63,468 nt of DNA from Gammaproteobacteria bacterium (lineage in GTDB: Bacteria > Pseudomonadota > Gammaproteobacteria > Xanthomonadales > SZUA-36): assembly GCA_024279945.1 (NCBI GenBank), contig JAJRRA010000046.1, positions 1-63,468 on the forward strand. Direction: 5' to 3'. Positions 45,405-53,121 of the stretch are shown here, in pieces. Numbering within the stretch: position 1 is the stretch's first letter; each line of letters opens with the position of its first letter. The notes beneath the pieces are model-generated. The model was given only the letters and a program-made list of their open reading frames with translations. It was not told where the DNA came from and did not search any database. The position numbers and the translations under genes were made by a program.

Positions 45405-46162
45405 ACTGGGATGCACTTGACTGGACGATTATCGGCCCGGCGATGGCAGGCGGGCTTCTCGTGCTCAGTACACATGTGCCCCTGGGCCAGATGGTACTCA
45501 AGCGCGGTATCATTTTTATTGATCTTGCTGTGGCGCAAGTGGCGGGCCTGGGGGTTATCGCGGCAAGCGTGTTTGGCTGGCAGGATAATGGCTGGGTTGT
45601 GCAAATCGCTGCGGTCTGTGCAGCGCTGGTCGCGGGGATTTTTCTGCGCTGGACTGAAAAACGCTGGCCCCATTCGCAGGAAGCACTGATTGGCACACTC
45701 TTTGTGCTGGCGGCCACCGGTAGCATTCTCCTGCTGGCGGAAAATCCCCATGGTGGGGAATACCTCAAAGACTTACTGGTCGGTCAGATCCTGTGGACTA
45801 CGTGGAACACGTTGATACCCATCTCAGTCGTATCAACGGCCCTTCTTGCTGCCTGGCTGGTTCTGCGTGACCGCATATGGGGACTGGGTTTCTATATCAC
45901 TTTCGCTTTTGTTGTCACCGCGTCGGTACAAATCGTTGGTGTTTATCTGGTTTTTGCCAGCCTCATCATCCCCGCGCTGTCCACCCGGCGTTTGTCCGGG
46001 GTAAAGCGTATTTCTGCCGGCTACTTTATCGGCAGCATATCCTATCTTGCGGGCATCGTGCTTTCCGCCTTGCTGGATTTGCCAACCGGCGCGGTTATTG
46101 TGTGGACCATGGCGCTGATTTCGGTGCTTGCCGGTTTCCTCATCCCCAGACCCGCGGCTTAA
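45401..46162 (+). CDS. ZnuB-like metal ABC permease
   Basis: A 253-residue polytopic inner-membrane permease of the ABC-3 family. It has about eight helices; conserved segments are LVLSTHVPLGQMVLKRGIIFIDLAVAQVAGLG and SVQIVGVYLVFASLIIPAL. It is coupled to the binding protein gene by ATGA. No ATPase gene follows: the next gene is on the other strand and the two stop codons overlap, so the energising subunit must be supplied from elsewhere. Confidence 0.9.
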   Translation: MNWDALDWTIIGPAMAGGLLVLSTHVPLGQMVLKRGIIFIDLAVAQVAGLGVIAASVFGWQDNGWVVQIAAVCAALVAGIFLRWTEKRWPHSQEALIGTLFVLAATGSILLLAENPHGGEYLKDLLVGQILWTTWNTLIPISVVSTALLAAWLVLRDRIWGLGFYITFAFVVTASVQIVGVYLVFASLIIPALSTRRLSGVKRISAGYFIGSISYLAGIVLSALLDLPTGAVIVWTMALISVLAGFLIPRPAA

Positions 46163-47808
46163 GCTCCCGGCGGGGCGATAATGACCGGGCCGTTCAGTGC
46201 ATCCAGGACTTTTTGATCCCGCTGGTAGATATCCTTGAAAAAACGCACTCTGCCACCGGGTTCTACGCTGGCGGTCAGGTAAATAATCACTACCGGCATT
46301 TTGGGAGAGGGGTAGATCCGCTGGGTTTTCCCTGAAGCCACAATGGCTTTCAGTTCTGACTGATTGTATTTCACCGGGTCATTCAGAATCAGTTCGGCCA
46401 GCTTGAGTGGATTCTGTATACGGATGCAGCCCGAGGAAAAGGCTCGTTCGGCGTGAGCAAACAACTCGCGGTGTGGCGTGTCGTGCAGGAACACGAAGTG
46501 TTTGTTGGGAAAGATGAATTTAACCGTGCCCAGGGCATTATTCGGGCCGGGCTCCTGGCGCAGGGTGTAGGGGATGCCTCTGCTGTACCGGCTCCAGTCC
46601 ACGGTAGACGGATCGACAATTTTTCCGTTGCGGTCGATTACGCTGATGTTGTGTGATGCCAGGTAGTTCGGGTCCCGTTTGATCGCAGGTAAAGTATCAT
46701 TGCGCAGAATGCCGGGCGGGATAGTCCAGGTCGGGTTGAATTCCAGGTACGCTATGTCGCCCCTGAATATTGGGGTTTGCCGGTAGTATTTGCCGACCAT
46801 CGCACGGGTGGTCCATGCAAGCTGACCGTCTTTATAGAAAAATGCTCTGAATCCGGCGATATTAACCACAACCAGCGTCTGGGCGGCTTCCTGATTGACC
46901 CAGCGCAGGCGTTCCAGCGAAATACGTAACTGGTCGATCCGGCGTTCCACCGGGATGTGCATCGCGGCGATCGATTGCTTGCCGACGATACCGTCATCAC
47001 CCAGTGCATGTCGCTCCTGGAAACTTTTCACCGCAAGTTCGAGATCGGGATCGAAGACCGGCGAATCTGCATTGACGCCGGCTGGCAAATCACCGCTTAC
47101 CGCCAGGCGCTTGCGGATAAGTGCCACGCGGGAATCCTCGTCACCCAGTCGCAGCGTAGCGCCCTCCGGTACAGTCGGCCAGCCGCCAGCGGCGGCAATA
47201 GCCCGGTACCGTTTCAATTTGGATTGCAGATCTCGGTATGCGGGCCCTGTCGGTGCGATCATTTCGATAAAATCAGCCAGGGATGAGGCCTTGATCGCCT
47301 GTTCGATAGTCACACGGGCTGCTTGTTGCTCAAAAAATTCCCGGCGAAAATTGATGGCCGGATCGAGTTTACTGCCTTCCACTTTGCCAAAACGTCGATG
47401 GTAGCCGTAACGGAGCAGGCTCTCCGTCAGCAAAATATCGTCTTCGGCACGCATTTCGGCGGAGAGTGAAGATTCGCTCTGTCGTAAAATCTGCCGCAGC
47501 AGATCGATGTTGTAATCAGCCGGGTTCAGGCCATGATCGGGCGAGTTGCTGATCAGGGTAATCAGTTCCCGGATCCGGTCAAGCCGGGTCCAAATGGGGG
47601 AAAACCCCTGTCCCTGGTATACATCCAGCAGGAAAGCCCGGGTCAGTATTTCCGTTCCGTCAACCACCAGGCCCTCGGTCTGCAACATTTTCTCGATGTT
47701 GCGATTCACCTCGGCTTTGGCGCCGGTTTCTGCAGCGCTTGATACAACAGGGCCGGCAAGTATGAGAAATGCCGTCAATACTGCGCTGAGTCGTCTGCTG
47801 ATGTTCAT
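46159..47808 (-). CDS. YcbB-type L,D-transpeptidase
   Basis: A 549-residue exported enzyme that makes 3-3 cross-links in peptidoglycan. After a signal (VLTAFLILAGPVVSSAA) come the scaffold helices, a peptidoglycan-binding module (RLGDEDSRVALIRKRLAVSGD with QERHALGDDGIVGKQSI) and the YkuD domain with H442 (FLHDTPHRELF), and the catalytic C461 in AFSSGCIRI. Length and order match LdtD/YcbB. I chose ATG 47808 (MNISRRLS), where the signal begins; an upstream in-frame ATG adds 30 non-signal residues. It converges on the metal permease gene with overlapping stop codons. Confidence 0.92.
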   Translation of the reverse strand: MNISRRLSAVLTAFLILAGPVVSSAAETGAKAEVNRNIEKMLQTEGLVVDGTEILTRAFLLDVYQGQGFSPIWTRLDRIRELITLISNSPDHGLNPADYNIDLLRQILRQSESSLSAEMRAEDDILLTESLLRYGYHRRFGKVEGSKLDPAINFRREFFEQQAARVTIEQAIKASSLADFIEMIAPTGPAYRDLQSKLKRYRAIAAAGGWPTVPEGATLRLGDEDSRVALIRKRLAVSGDLPAGVNADSPVFDPDLELAVKSFQERHALGDDGIVGKQSIAAMHIPVERRIDQLRISLERLRWVNQEAAQTLVVVNIAGFRAFFYKDGQLAWTTRAMVGKYYRQTPIFRGDIAYLEFNPTWTIPPGILRNDTLPAIKRDPNYLASHNISVIDRNGKIVDPSTVDWSRYSRGIPYTLRQEPGPNNALGTVKFIFPNKHFVFLHDTPHRELFAHAERAFSSGCIRIQNPLKLAELILNDPVKYNQSELKAIVASGKTQRIYPSPKMPVVIIYLTASVEPGGRVRFFKDIYQRDQKVLDALNGPVIIAPPGA

Positions 47809-48286
47809 GTGTATTACCCGGGATTGGGGAGAAGTACACCAATAACGTATTCTGCCCGTGTCGACATGATTAAGGTCAGAACCGATAATAACCCACATTG
47901 CTCGGCGTTTCTGAGCACACCTGCCCAGGCGCCAGGTAATATTCGTATAAGCAAATCCGATTCTGGTTTGTCCAAACCCTCAGTTGTCAACATTATCCAA
48001 ATATTGACTATTGACCGAAAGTATTTGACGAGGCGACTACAGTCAAGTAGAACCCAACGACAAGGTGGGTGTGGTGAAACCTCAATGCCCGGTCCTCGCT
48101 GGAGCTCCCAAACAGGCCGGCAAGCAGCAGGCAACACCTGATAAATTGCATCTTCATCGGCTTCAGGGCATTGCTTTCCGTGCTGGCTTCCAGCAGGCTT
48201 TGAACAATGGGATTCGGAATGAGTTCGAACAAATTGCAGACCCTGCAATATGCGTCTGACAGGACAAGCAGTCACTGAGGGCTTCC
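47809..48286. other. Noncoding stretch between divergent genes
   Basis: These 478 bases lie between the divergent L,D-transpeptidase and DASS transporter genes. They must hold both promoters. I see no RNA gene, long repeat or clear binding site. An open frame on the minus strand covering most of it (47814-48311) has an unnatural composition and is not accepted as a gene. Confidence 0.5.
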
Positions 48287-49825
48287 ATGCAAAATCAACC
48301 GGGAAATTCAAAAGTCAGGCTGGCCGCGCTGATCATTGCGCCCCTGATTAGCCTGTCACTGATTCTTTTCAGTAATTTGGCGCCGGATAATCCAAAAATT
48401 ACCTACACACTGGCGATCGCGATATTGATGGCCATCTGGTGGGTCACCGAGGCCATCCCGCTTGCTGCTACCGCGCTGCTCCCGGTTGTCCTTTTCCCTG
48501 TGTTTGGGGTCGTCGATGGAAAAACGGTCTCGGCGATGTATTTCAACCACCTGATTTTCCTCTTCCTGGGTGGGTTTTTAATGGCTTTAGCCATGGAGCG
48601 TTGGAATCTACACAAACGCATCGCCATTAAAATTCTGATGTTTTTTGGCGTCAGCCCCGGAAGAATATTGATGGGCTTCATGTTTGCTACCGCCTTTCTG
48701 TCGATGTGGATGTCCAATACGGCGACGACCATGATGATGATTCCCATTGCCCTTTCAATCATCTACAAGCTGGAAGAAATCCTGGGTAAAGCAAAATTGG
48801 GCAGTTACTCTATCGGCCTGTTGCTGGGCATCGCCTATTCGGCGTCCATCGGAGGTATTGCAACCCTGGTAGGCACACCGCCCAACCTGTCGTTTGCACG
48901 CATCATCAGTATCATTTTCCCTGCCATGCCGGAAGTGTCGTTTGCCGACTGGTTTATTTTTGCCATCTGGATCACGGCGCTGGTTTTCCTGGCGGCCTGG
49001 CTGCTGTTGTTCCTGATGTATAAACCGCCGCAACCCTGGGATGGTTTGAAGCGGGAGGATTTCAGGCAGGAATATCAACTGCTGGGCAAGGCAAGTCCGG
49101 AGGAAAAAATCGTTTTTGTATTGTTCGTATCAATGGCCCTGTTGTGGGTTTTCAGAACCGGATTTCATATCGGACCGGTCAACATCCCAGGCTGGTCCCA
49201 ATGGTTCACGCATCCGGGCTATATCAATGACGGCACGGTGGCCATTGCGGTTGCACTCATTCTCTTCATTATTCCTTCAAGCTCAAGAAAAGGTGAAAGA
49301 ATCATGAACTGGGAAACAGCCAGCCGCCTTCCCTGGCATATCGTGCTTCTGTTTGGCGGTGGTTTCGCCCTGGCTAAAGGGTTTGTTGAGTCCGGGCTGT
49401 CAATCTGGTTCGGTGAGCAATTGTCCAGTTTGTCCGGCACTCATCCCATGGTGCTTGTATCCATGATTGTCACGATGATGTCTTTCCTGACTGAGTTGAC
49501 CTCCAATACTGCGACCACCGAAATGATTCTCCCCATCCTGGCGGGCCTGGCCGTGAGCATTCAGATCAATCCCCTGTTATTAATGATTCCGGTGACGCTG
49601 GCCGCATCACTCGCCTTCATGTTGCCGGTAGCTACGCCGCCCAATGCGATCATTTTCGGCACCGGACACTTGCGCATCAAGGACATGGTAAAAACAGGAT
49701 TTGTGCTCAACCTGGTGGGTATTGCCACCATCACCCTGGTGACCTGGTTTTGGGGCACCGTTGTGTTCAATATTGATGTAAACAGTTTCCCCGAGTGGGC
49801 GCAGGCAGTAACGTCAGTCCGCTGA
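48287..49825 (+). CDS. DASS/SLC13-family sodium-coupled transporter
   Basis: A 512-residue inner-membrane transporter for dicarboxylates, tricarboxylates or sulfate. The two sodium/substrate motifs SNTATT are both present (WMSNTATTMMMIP and TSNTATTEMILP), with ASIGGIATLVGTPPNL and LPVATPPNAIIFG, the paired hairpin regions of the VcINDY fold. It is preceded by GGGCTTCC rather than a strong ribosome site. In a sulfur oxidiser sulfate export or dicarboxylate uptake are both possible; the sequence alone does not decide. Confidence 0.92.
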   Translation: MQNQPGNSKVRLAALIIAPLISLSLILFSNLAPDNPKITYTLAIAILMAIWWVTEAIPLAATALLPVVLFPVFGVVDGKTVSAMYFNHLIFLFLGGFLMALAMERWNLHKRIAIKILMFFGVSPGRILMGFMFATAFLSMWMSNTATTMMMIPIALSIIYKLEEILGKAKLGSYSIGLLLGIAYSASIGGIATLVGTPPNLSFARIISIIFPAMPEVSFADWFIFAIWITALVFLAAWLLLFLMYKPPQPWDGLKREDFRQEYQLLGKASPEEKIVFVLFVSMALLWVFRTGFHIGPVNIPGWSQWFTHPGYINDGTVAIAVALILFIIPSSSRKGERIMNWETASRLPWHIVLLFGGGFALAKGFVESGLSIWFGEQLSSLSGTHPMVLVSMIVTMMSFLTELTSNTATTEMILPILAGLAVSIQINPLLLMIPVTLAASLAFMLPVATPPNAIIFGTGHLRIKDMVKTGFVLNLVGIATITLVTWFWGTVVFNIDVNSFPEWAQAVTSVR

Positions 49826-49912
49826 TTACCGGAGTCCGCATGCAGACTCCGGCAGTTCAAATGGGAAAGGTGCTCTGCAGCAGGGCATCCCGCCCAGGTC
49901 TGGTTGATCGGG

Positions 49913-50680
49913 CTAAGGCGTTTCGAGTTGGATATCCCACATGTAGTCGGCATGTGATCCGCAGATTTCCGTAAACTCTTTACCCGCCGCATTGCCGTCT
50001 GCGAATAACTCACCAAGCAGTTCACCCCGCGCCTTGAGCAAGGATTTGTGATCGGCGCCGGTCATGGTTTGCAGCTTGCGGTATTTGCCGCCTACCCAGT
50101 GTGATGACCAGCCCCAGGAGGTCAGCTTGCCGTCGGCAACGTACTTGTTGAACAGGGGAGCGAAGTCTTTCTTGAAGATTTCATCGGCACGATCTTCTTT
50201 GTTTTCATTGCACTGGAAATAAACAGAAAAGCCGGCTTTTCCACGGCTCTTACCGGCGGATCCCGCTTCCACTTTCCATATATAGTCATCGTGGGCGTTG
50301 CAGATTTTTCCGAATTCCTTGTCCTGGGCATCATTCTTGGCGGTGCTGAGGCGTTTGCCCATTTCTGTCTGTGCATCCAGCAGTGCATCGAGGGTGGGCG
50401 CCTGGTGGTACTGAGCACGACGCCATTTGCCGCCTGCATAATGCGCCAGCCAGCCCCAACTCGACATTTTGCCTTCTTCCACCATCTTGTCGAATACCGG
50501 AGCATTTACGTTTTTGACGATTTCATCTACCCGGTCCTGTCCGGTCACGTCACAGTTGAAATAGGTGGCATAGGTATACAGGGATGGCCCTTCCTTCTCC
50601 TGGGCCAGTGCATTGACAGACAGGGCCGTAAGACCCGCAAGCAAGATATAGTTTTTAATTGTGTTCAATTTACTCTCCAT
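49913..50680 (-). CDS. Exported protein made of two homologous halves
   Basis: A 255-residue exported protein (signal ILLAGLTALSVNALAQ) that I cannot assign to a family. It is an internal duplication: the first half (YFNCDVTGQDRVDEI, GKMSSWGWLAHYAGGKWRRAQ, EFGKICNAHDDYIWKVE) repeats in the second (YFQCNENKEDRADEI, GKLTSWGWSSHWVGGKYRKLQ, EFTEICGSHADYMWDIQ). Each half has two conserved cysteines and a WGW motif, suggesting a disulfide and a pseudo-dimer such as a ferredoxin-like alpha/beta barrel. It is a free-standing gene; a palindromic repeat lies upstream. Confidence 0.75.
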   Translation of the reverse strand: MESKLNTIKNYILLAGLTALSVNALAQEKEGPSLYTYATYFNCDVTGQDRVDEIVKNVNAPVFDKMVEEGKMSSWGWLAHYAGGKWRRAQYHQAPTLDALLDAQTEMGKRLSTAKNDAQDKEFGKICNAHDDYIWKVEAGSAGKSRGKAGFSVYFQCNENKEDRADEIFKKDFAPLFNKYVADGKLTSWGWSSHWVGGKYRKLQTMTGADHKSLLKARGELLGELFADGNAAGKEFTEICGSHADYMWDIQLETP

Positions 50681-50764
50681 TACACCGCATTGTGCGGTGT
50701 TCGCTATTAAGATATAGCAGAGAGAGAAGAATTCTGCTCAGTAGGTGTCCGGTTTACCGTTGCC

Positions 50765-50791
50765 GGGGTCGGGTTCTGCGAACCTGATCCC
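50765..50791. repeat. Palindromic repeat, GGGGTCAGGTTC family, copy 3
   Basis: GGGGTCGGGTTC (50765-50776) and GAACCTGATCCC (50780-50791) around a TGC loop. Two positions differ from a perfect stem, each a G-T wobble type change, so it is a slightly worn copy of the repeat at 23017. It lies between the CBS gene end and the exported-protein start. Confidence 0.8.
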
Positions 50792-50814
50792 ATCGACCAG
50801 GCTAAAATCGCTTC

Positions 50815-51219
50815 TTACACTTTCAGGCCTTTCAGCACGATGTCGGTATAGCTGACCAGGCCCACGATTTTGCCATTATCGATGACCGGAGCCCGGGACA
50901 GGCCGAAGTTGTCGAACAGCCTGGTGCAATAGCGGATGTCCATCTGGGGGGGCACGCTGATTACGGGTTTGGCCATAATTTCATAGATATTGATGCGACC
51001 GGGTGACAGATTGGGCGCCAGCACACGCCGCGCGATGTCACGGAACATAACCACGCCATACTCGTCATCTTCGTGGCGTTTGTCGACGATCATGGTGCGC
51101 GTGTCCGGGTATTTGAGTGATTTCATCGCTTCGGACACGGTCATCATGCCGTCGACGATATCCACTTCGGTTTTCATTACTTCGCTGACGCGGATAATTT
51201 TTCTTTTTTCAAGGTTCAT
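50815..51219 (-). CDS. CBS-domain protein
   Basis: A 134-residue protein that is essentially two CBS motifs (VSEVMKTEVDIVDGMMTVSEAMKSL and IYEIMAKPVISVPPQMDIRYCTRLF ... IGLVSYTDIVLKGL), forming one Bateman module that normally senses adenine nucleotides. It is the last gene of a five-gene minus-strand operon, overlapping the PII-like gene by four bases. The context suggests that it reports energy state to the DUF1538 membrane proteins. Confidence 0.88.
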   Translation of the reverse strand: MNLEKRKIIRVSEVMKTEVDIVDGMMTVSEAMKSLKYPDTRTMIVDKRHEDDEYGVVMFRDIARRVLAPNLSPGRINIYEIMAKPVISVPPQMDIRYCTRLFDNFGLSRAPVIDNGKIVGLVSYTDIVLKGLKV

Positions 51220-51566
51220 ATCTGTTCCTCCACGGTCTCGGTAAGGGCCGAAATCTGGTGCCGGACTCCGATGGCATCCTCCACGTTGATTTGGAAGGTG
51301 ATGCCGGTTCCGGGCGATTCATCGAATTCTCCCGCTTCAGCCACTTCCTCCAGGATGTGACGACTCAGGTGTTCCTCTACCAGCATCAAAAGAACGTCAA
51401 CCTGGGCGCTGATGCTGAGCCCGAGAAATGTTTTGGTCGGAATGATGCCTTCACCACGGGCCTGGTTGAGCACGGTGGCGCCGGTAGCGCCCGCTGCCCG
51501 TGCAGCCTTGAGGACAGCGTTGGTCTTGGTGTCTTCGACCATGACAATAATCAGCTTGAAATGCAT
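51216..51566 (-). CDS. PII-like signalling protein
   Basis: A 116-residue protein with a PII-like ferredoxin fold: FKLIIVMVEDTKTNAVLKAARAAGATGATVLNQARGEG matches the first strand-helix and the start of the T-loop region, but the classic uridylylation tyrosine loop is absent or shortened. This is typical of divergent PII-like proteins coupled to transporters rather than GlnB/GlnK. It lies 11 bases after a DUF1538 gene and overlaps the CBS gene by four bases. Confidence 0.82.
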   Translation of the reverse strand: MHFKLIIVMVEDTKTNAVLKAARAAGATGATVLNQARGEGIIPTKTFLGLSISAQVDVLLMLVEEHLSRHILEEVAEAGEFDESPGTGITFQINVEDAIGVRHQISALTETVEEQI

Positions 51567-51577
51567 TGAATTTCCTC

Positions 51578-52387
51578 CTATTGGTCGTTGTTTTCCTGTG
51601 TTTGTCTGCGCCCTTTGCGTTTGTGTGCGAGGTGGGCACTCAGTTGAGCGTAGGTCATGACTGCGATAATCGGGAACAGGCTGGCGAAAGCGATCAGGCC
51701 GAAGCCGTCGAGCAGTGGGCTGCGGCCGGGTATAGTCTCCGACAGGCCCAGGCCCAGCGCCGCAACCAGCGGCACGGTTACCGTGGACGTGGTGACGCCG
51801 CCGGAATCGTAAGCCAGCGGAATAATGATTTTCGGTGCGATGAGGGTTTGAAGGATCACCAGCACATAGCCGGTGATGATGTACCAGTGCAGCGGTGTTC
51901 CGGTGATGATGCGAAAAGCCCCCAGCGCGACACCCACGGCCACACCAATGGCCACCGCAATGCGCAGGCCGTTGACGCTGATGGTGCCGCCCGATACCTG
52001 GTTGGCTTTGATGGCGACCGCGATCAGGGAGGGTTCGGCGATGGTGGTAGCAAAGCCGATGGCGGCGGCGAAAGCATAGACCCAGTAGTATTCGGCCCAG
52101 TCTGCATGAGCCGGGATAATGGCGCCCGCGCCGTAGATGAATTCCGGTGCCGTGAGTTGTTCCGCCATCAGGCGGCCGAGCGGGAACAGCGCCATGTCCA
52201 GGCCTTCCAGGAACAATGCAAGGCCGAGGATAACAAAGACCATACCGCTTAACACGCGCACAGGGTAATGGATGGGTTTGCGCAATATGAAAAACTGGAA
52301 ACCAAACAGGATGCCCATGATGGGCGTCACGTCACGCAGCACCACGAGCAGACCGCTGCCAAAATCTAACAGTGCATCCATCACCAT
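51578..52387 (-). CDS. DUF1538 membrane protein, second copy
   Basis: A 269-residue polytopic membrane protein of the DUF1538 family. Repeated signatures shared with the neighbouring copy are VILGLALFLEGLDMALFPLG, GFATTIAEPSLIAVA and AYDSGGVTTSTVTVPLVAALGLGL. The last motif, with conserved D, S and T residues, looks like a substrate or ion pathway. The function is not established; ion transport is suspected. The start overlaps the stop of the other copy by one base (TGATG), implying coupled synthesis of two different subunits. Confidence 0.85.
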   Translation of the reverse strand: MVMDALLDFGSGLLVVLRDVTPIMGILFGFQFFILRKPIHYPVRVLSGMVFVILGLALFLEGLDMALFPLGRLMAEQLTAPEFIYGAGAIIPAHADWAEYYWVYAFAAAIGFATTIAEPSLIAVAIKANQVSGGTISVNGLRIAVAIGVAVGVALGAFRIITGTPLHWYIITGYVLVILQTLIAPKIIIPLAYDSGGVTTSTVTVPLVAALGLGLSETIPGRSPLLDGFGLIAFASLFPIIAVMTYAQLSAHLAHKRKGRRQTQENNDQ

Positions 52388-53121
52388 CAGATCAACATTC
52401 CGTAGGCCATGACGAAAATCATCGGTGTCAGTACCGCCAGGGCAATCATTCCAAAGCCGTCCAGCATGGGATCGCGGCCGCGAATGCTGCTGGCGAGTCC
52501 GACGCCGAGCGCGGTTACCAGCGGCACGGTCACGGTGGATGTCGCCACCCCACCAGAGTCATAGGCGACACCAATAATCTCCGCGGGAGCAAACCAGGTC
52601 ATGATCACCACACCGATATAGCCGCCGATAATCAGGTATTGAACCGGCCAGCCTTTCAGTATCCTGAGTACGCCGATCAACAGCGCCACACCGACGGCCA
52701 GCGCCACGGTCACACGCAGTCCCATTGCATAGCTGGCCTGAGCAACTTCGTTATTGCTGATCATGCCGCCTGCGGCGGCAACCTCCGCTGCCTCATTGCT
52801 TATGATAATCAGGGCCGGTTCGGCCATCACGGTGCCAAAACCGAGCGTAAAAGCAAACAGGAAAAGCCACCAGAGGTTACCCGCTCGCACGAAATTGAAC
52901 GCCATCTCCTCGCCGAGTGGAAACAGCGCGATTTTCAGGCCCTGAATGAAAAGCGCCAGACCCAGCATGACCATGAAGATGCCGGCCAGTAATTTGCCCA
53001 CATTGGGCAGAGGCTGCTGTAATACAAAGAACTGGAAGAATGTCACCACCAGAATAATGGGCAACAGATCCCGGAAGCTGTCGCGCAGCAAGCGCAGCGG
53101 TTGCTTCAGGAGTGCGATCAC
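52387..53121 (-). CDS. DUF1538 membrane protein, first copy
   Basis: A 244-residue paralogue of the next gene product, with the same motifs in the same order: VMLGLALFIQGLKIALFPLG, GFGTVMAEPALIII, AYDSGGVATSTVTVPLVTALGVGL, GRDPMLDGFGMIALAVLTP. In other genomes DUF1538 occurs as one double-length protein; here the halves are separate genes. It overlaps the end of the upstream BNR-repeat gene by four bases (53118-53121). Confidence 0.85.
   Translation of the reverse strand: MIALLKQPLRLLRDSFRDLLPIILVVTFFQFFVLQQPLPNVGKLLAGIFMVMLGLALFIQGLKIALFPLGEEMAFNFVRAGNLWWLFLFAFTLGFGTVMAEPALIIISNEAAEVAAAGGMISNNEVAQASYAMGLRVTVALAVGVALLIGVLRILKGWPVQYLIIGGYIGVVIMTWFAPAEIIGVAYDSGGVATSTVTVPLVTALGVGLASSIRGRDPMLDGFGMIALAVLTPMIFVMAYGMLI

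Noticed and set aside
47814-48311. A 165-codon open frame on the minus strand in the gap between the transpeptidase and DASS genes
   Set aside because: It has no family resemblance and an irregular composition, and it covers the region where two divergent promoters must lie and overlaps the DASS start.
51566-52992. Two long plus-strand frames opposite the DUF1538 genes
   Set aside because: Their translations are dominated by H, Q, D and G, typical of antisense shadows, and the minus strand carries membrane proteins with family motifs.
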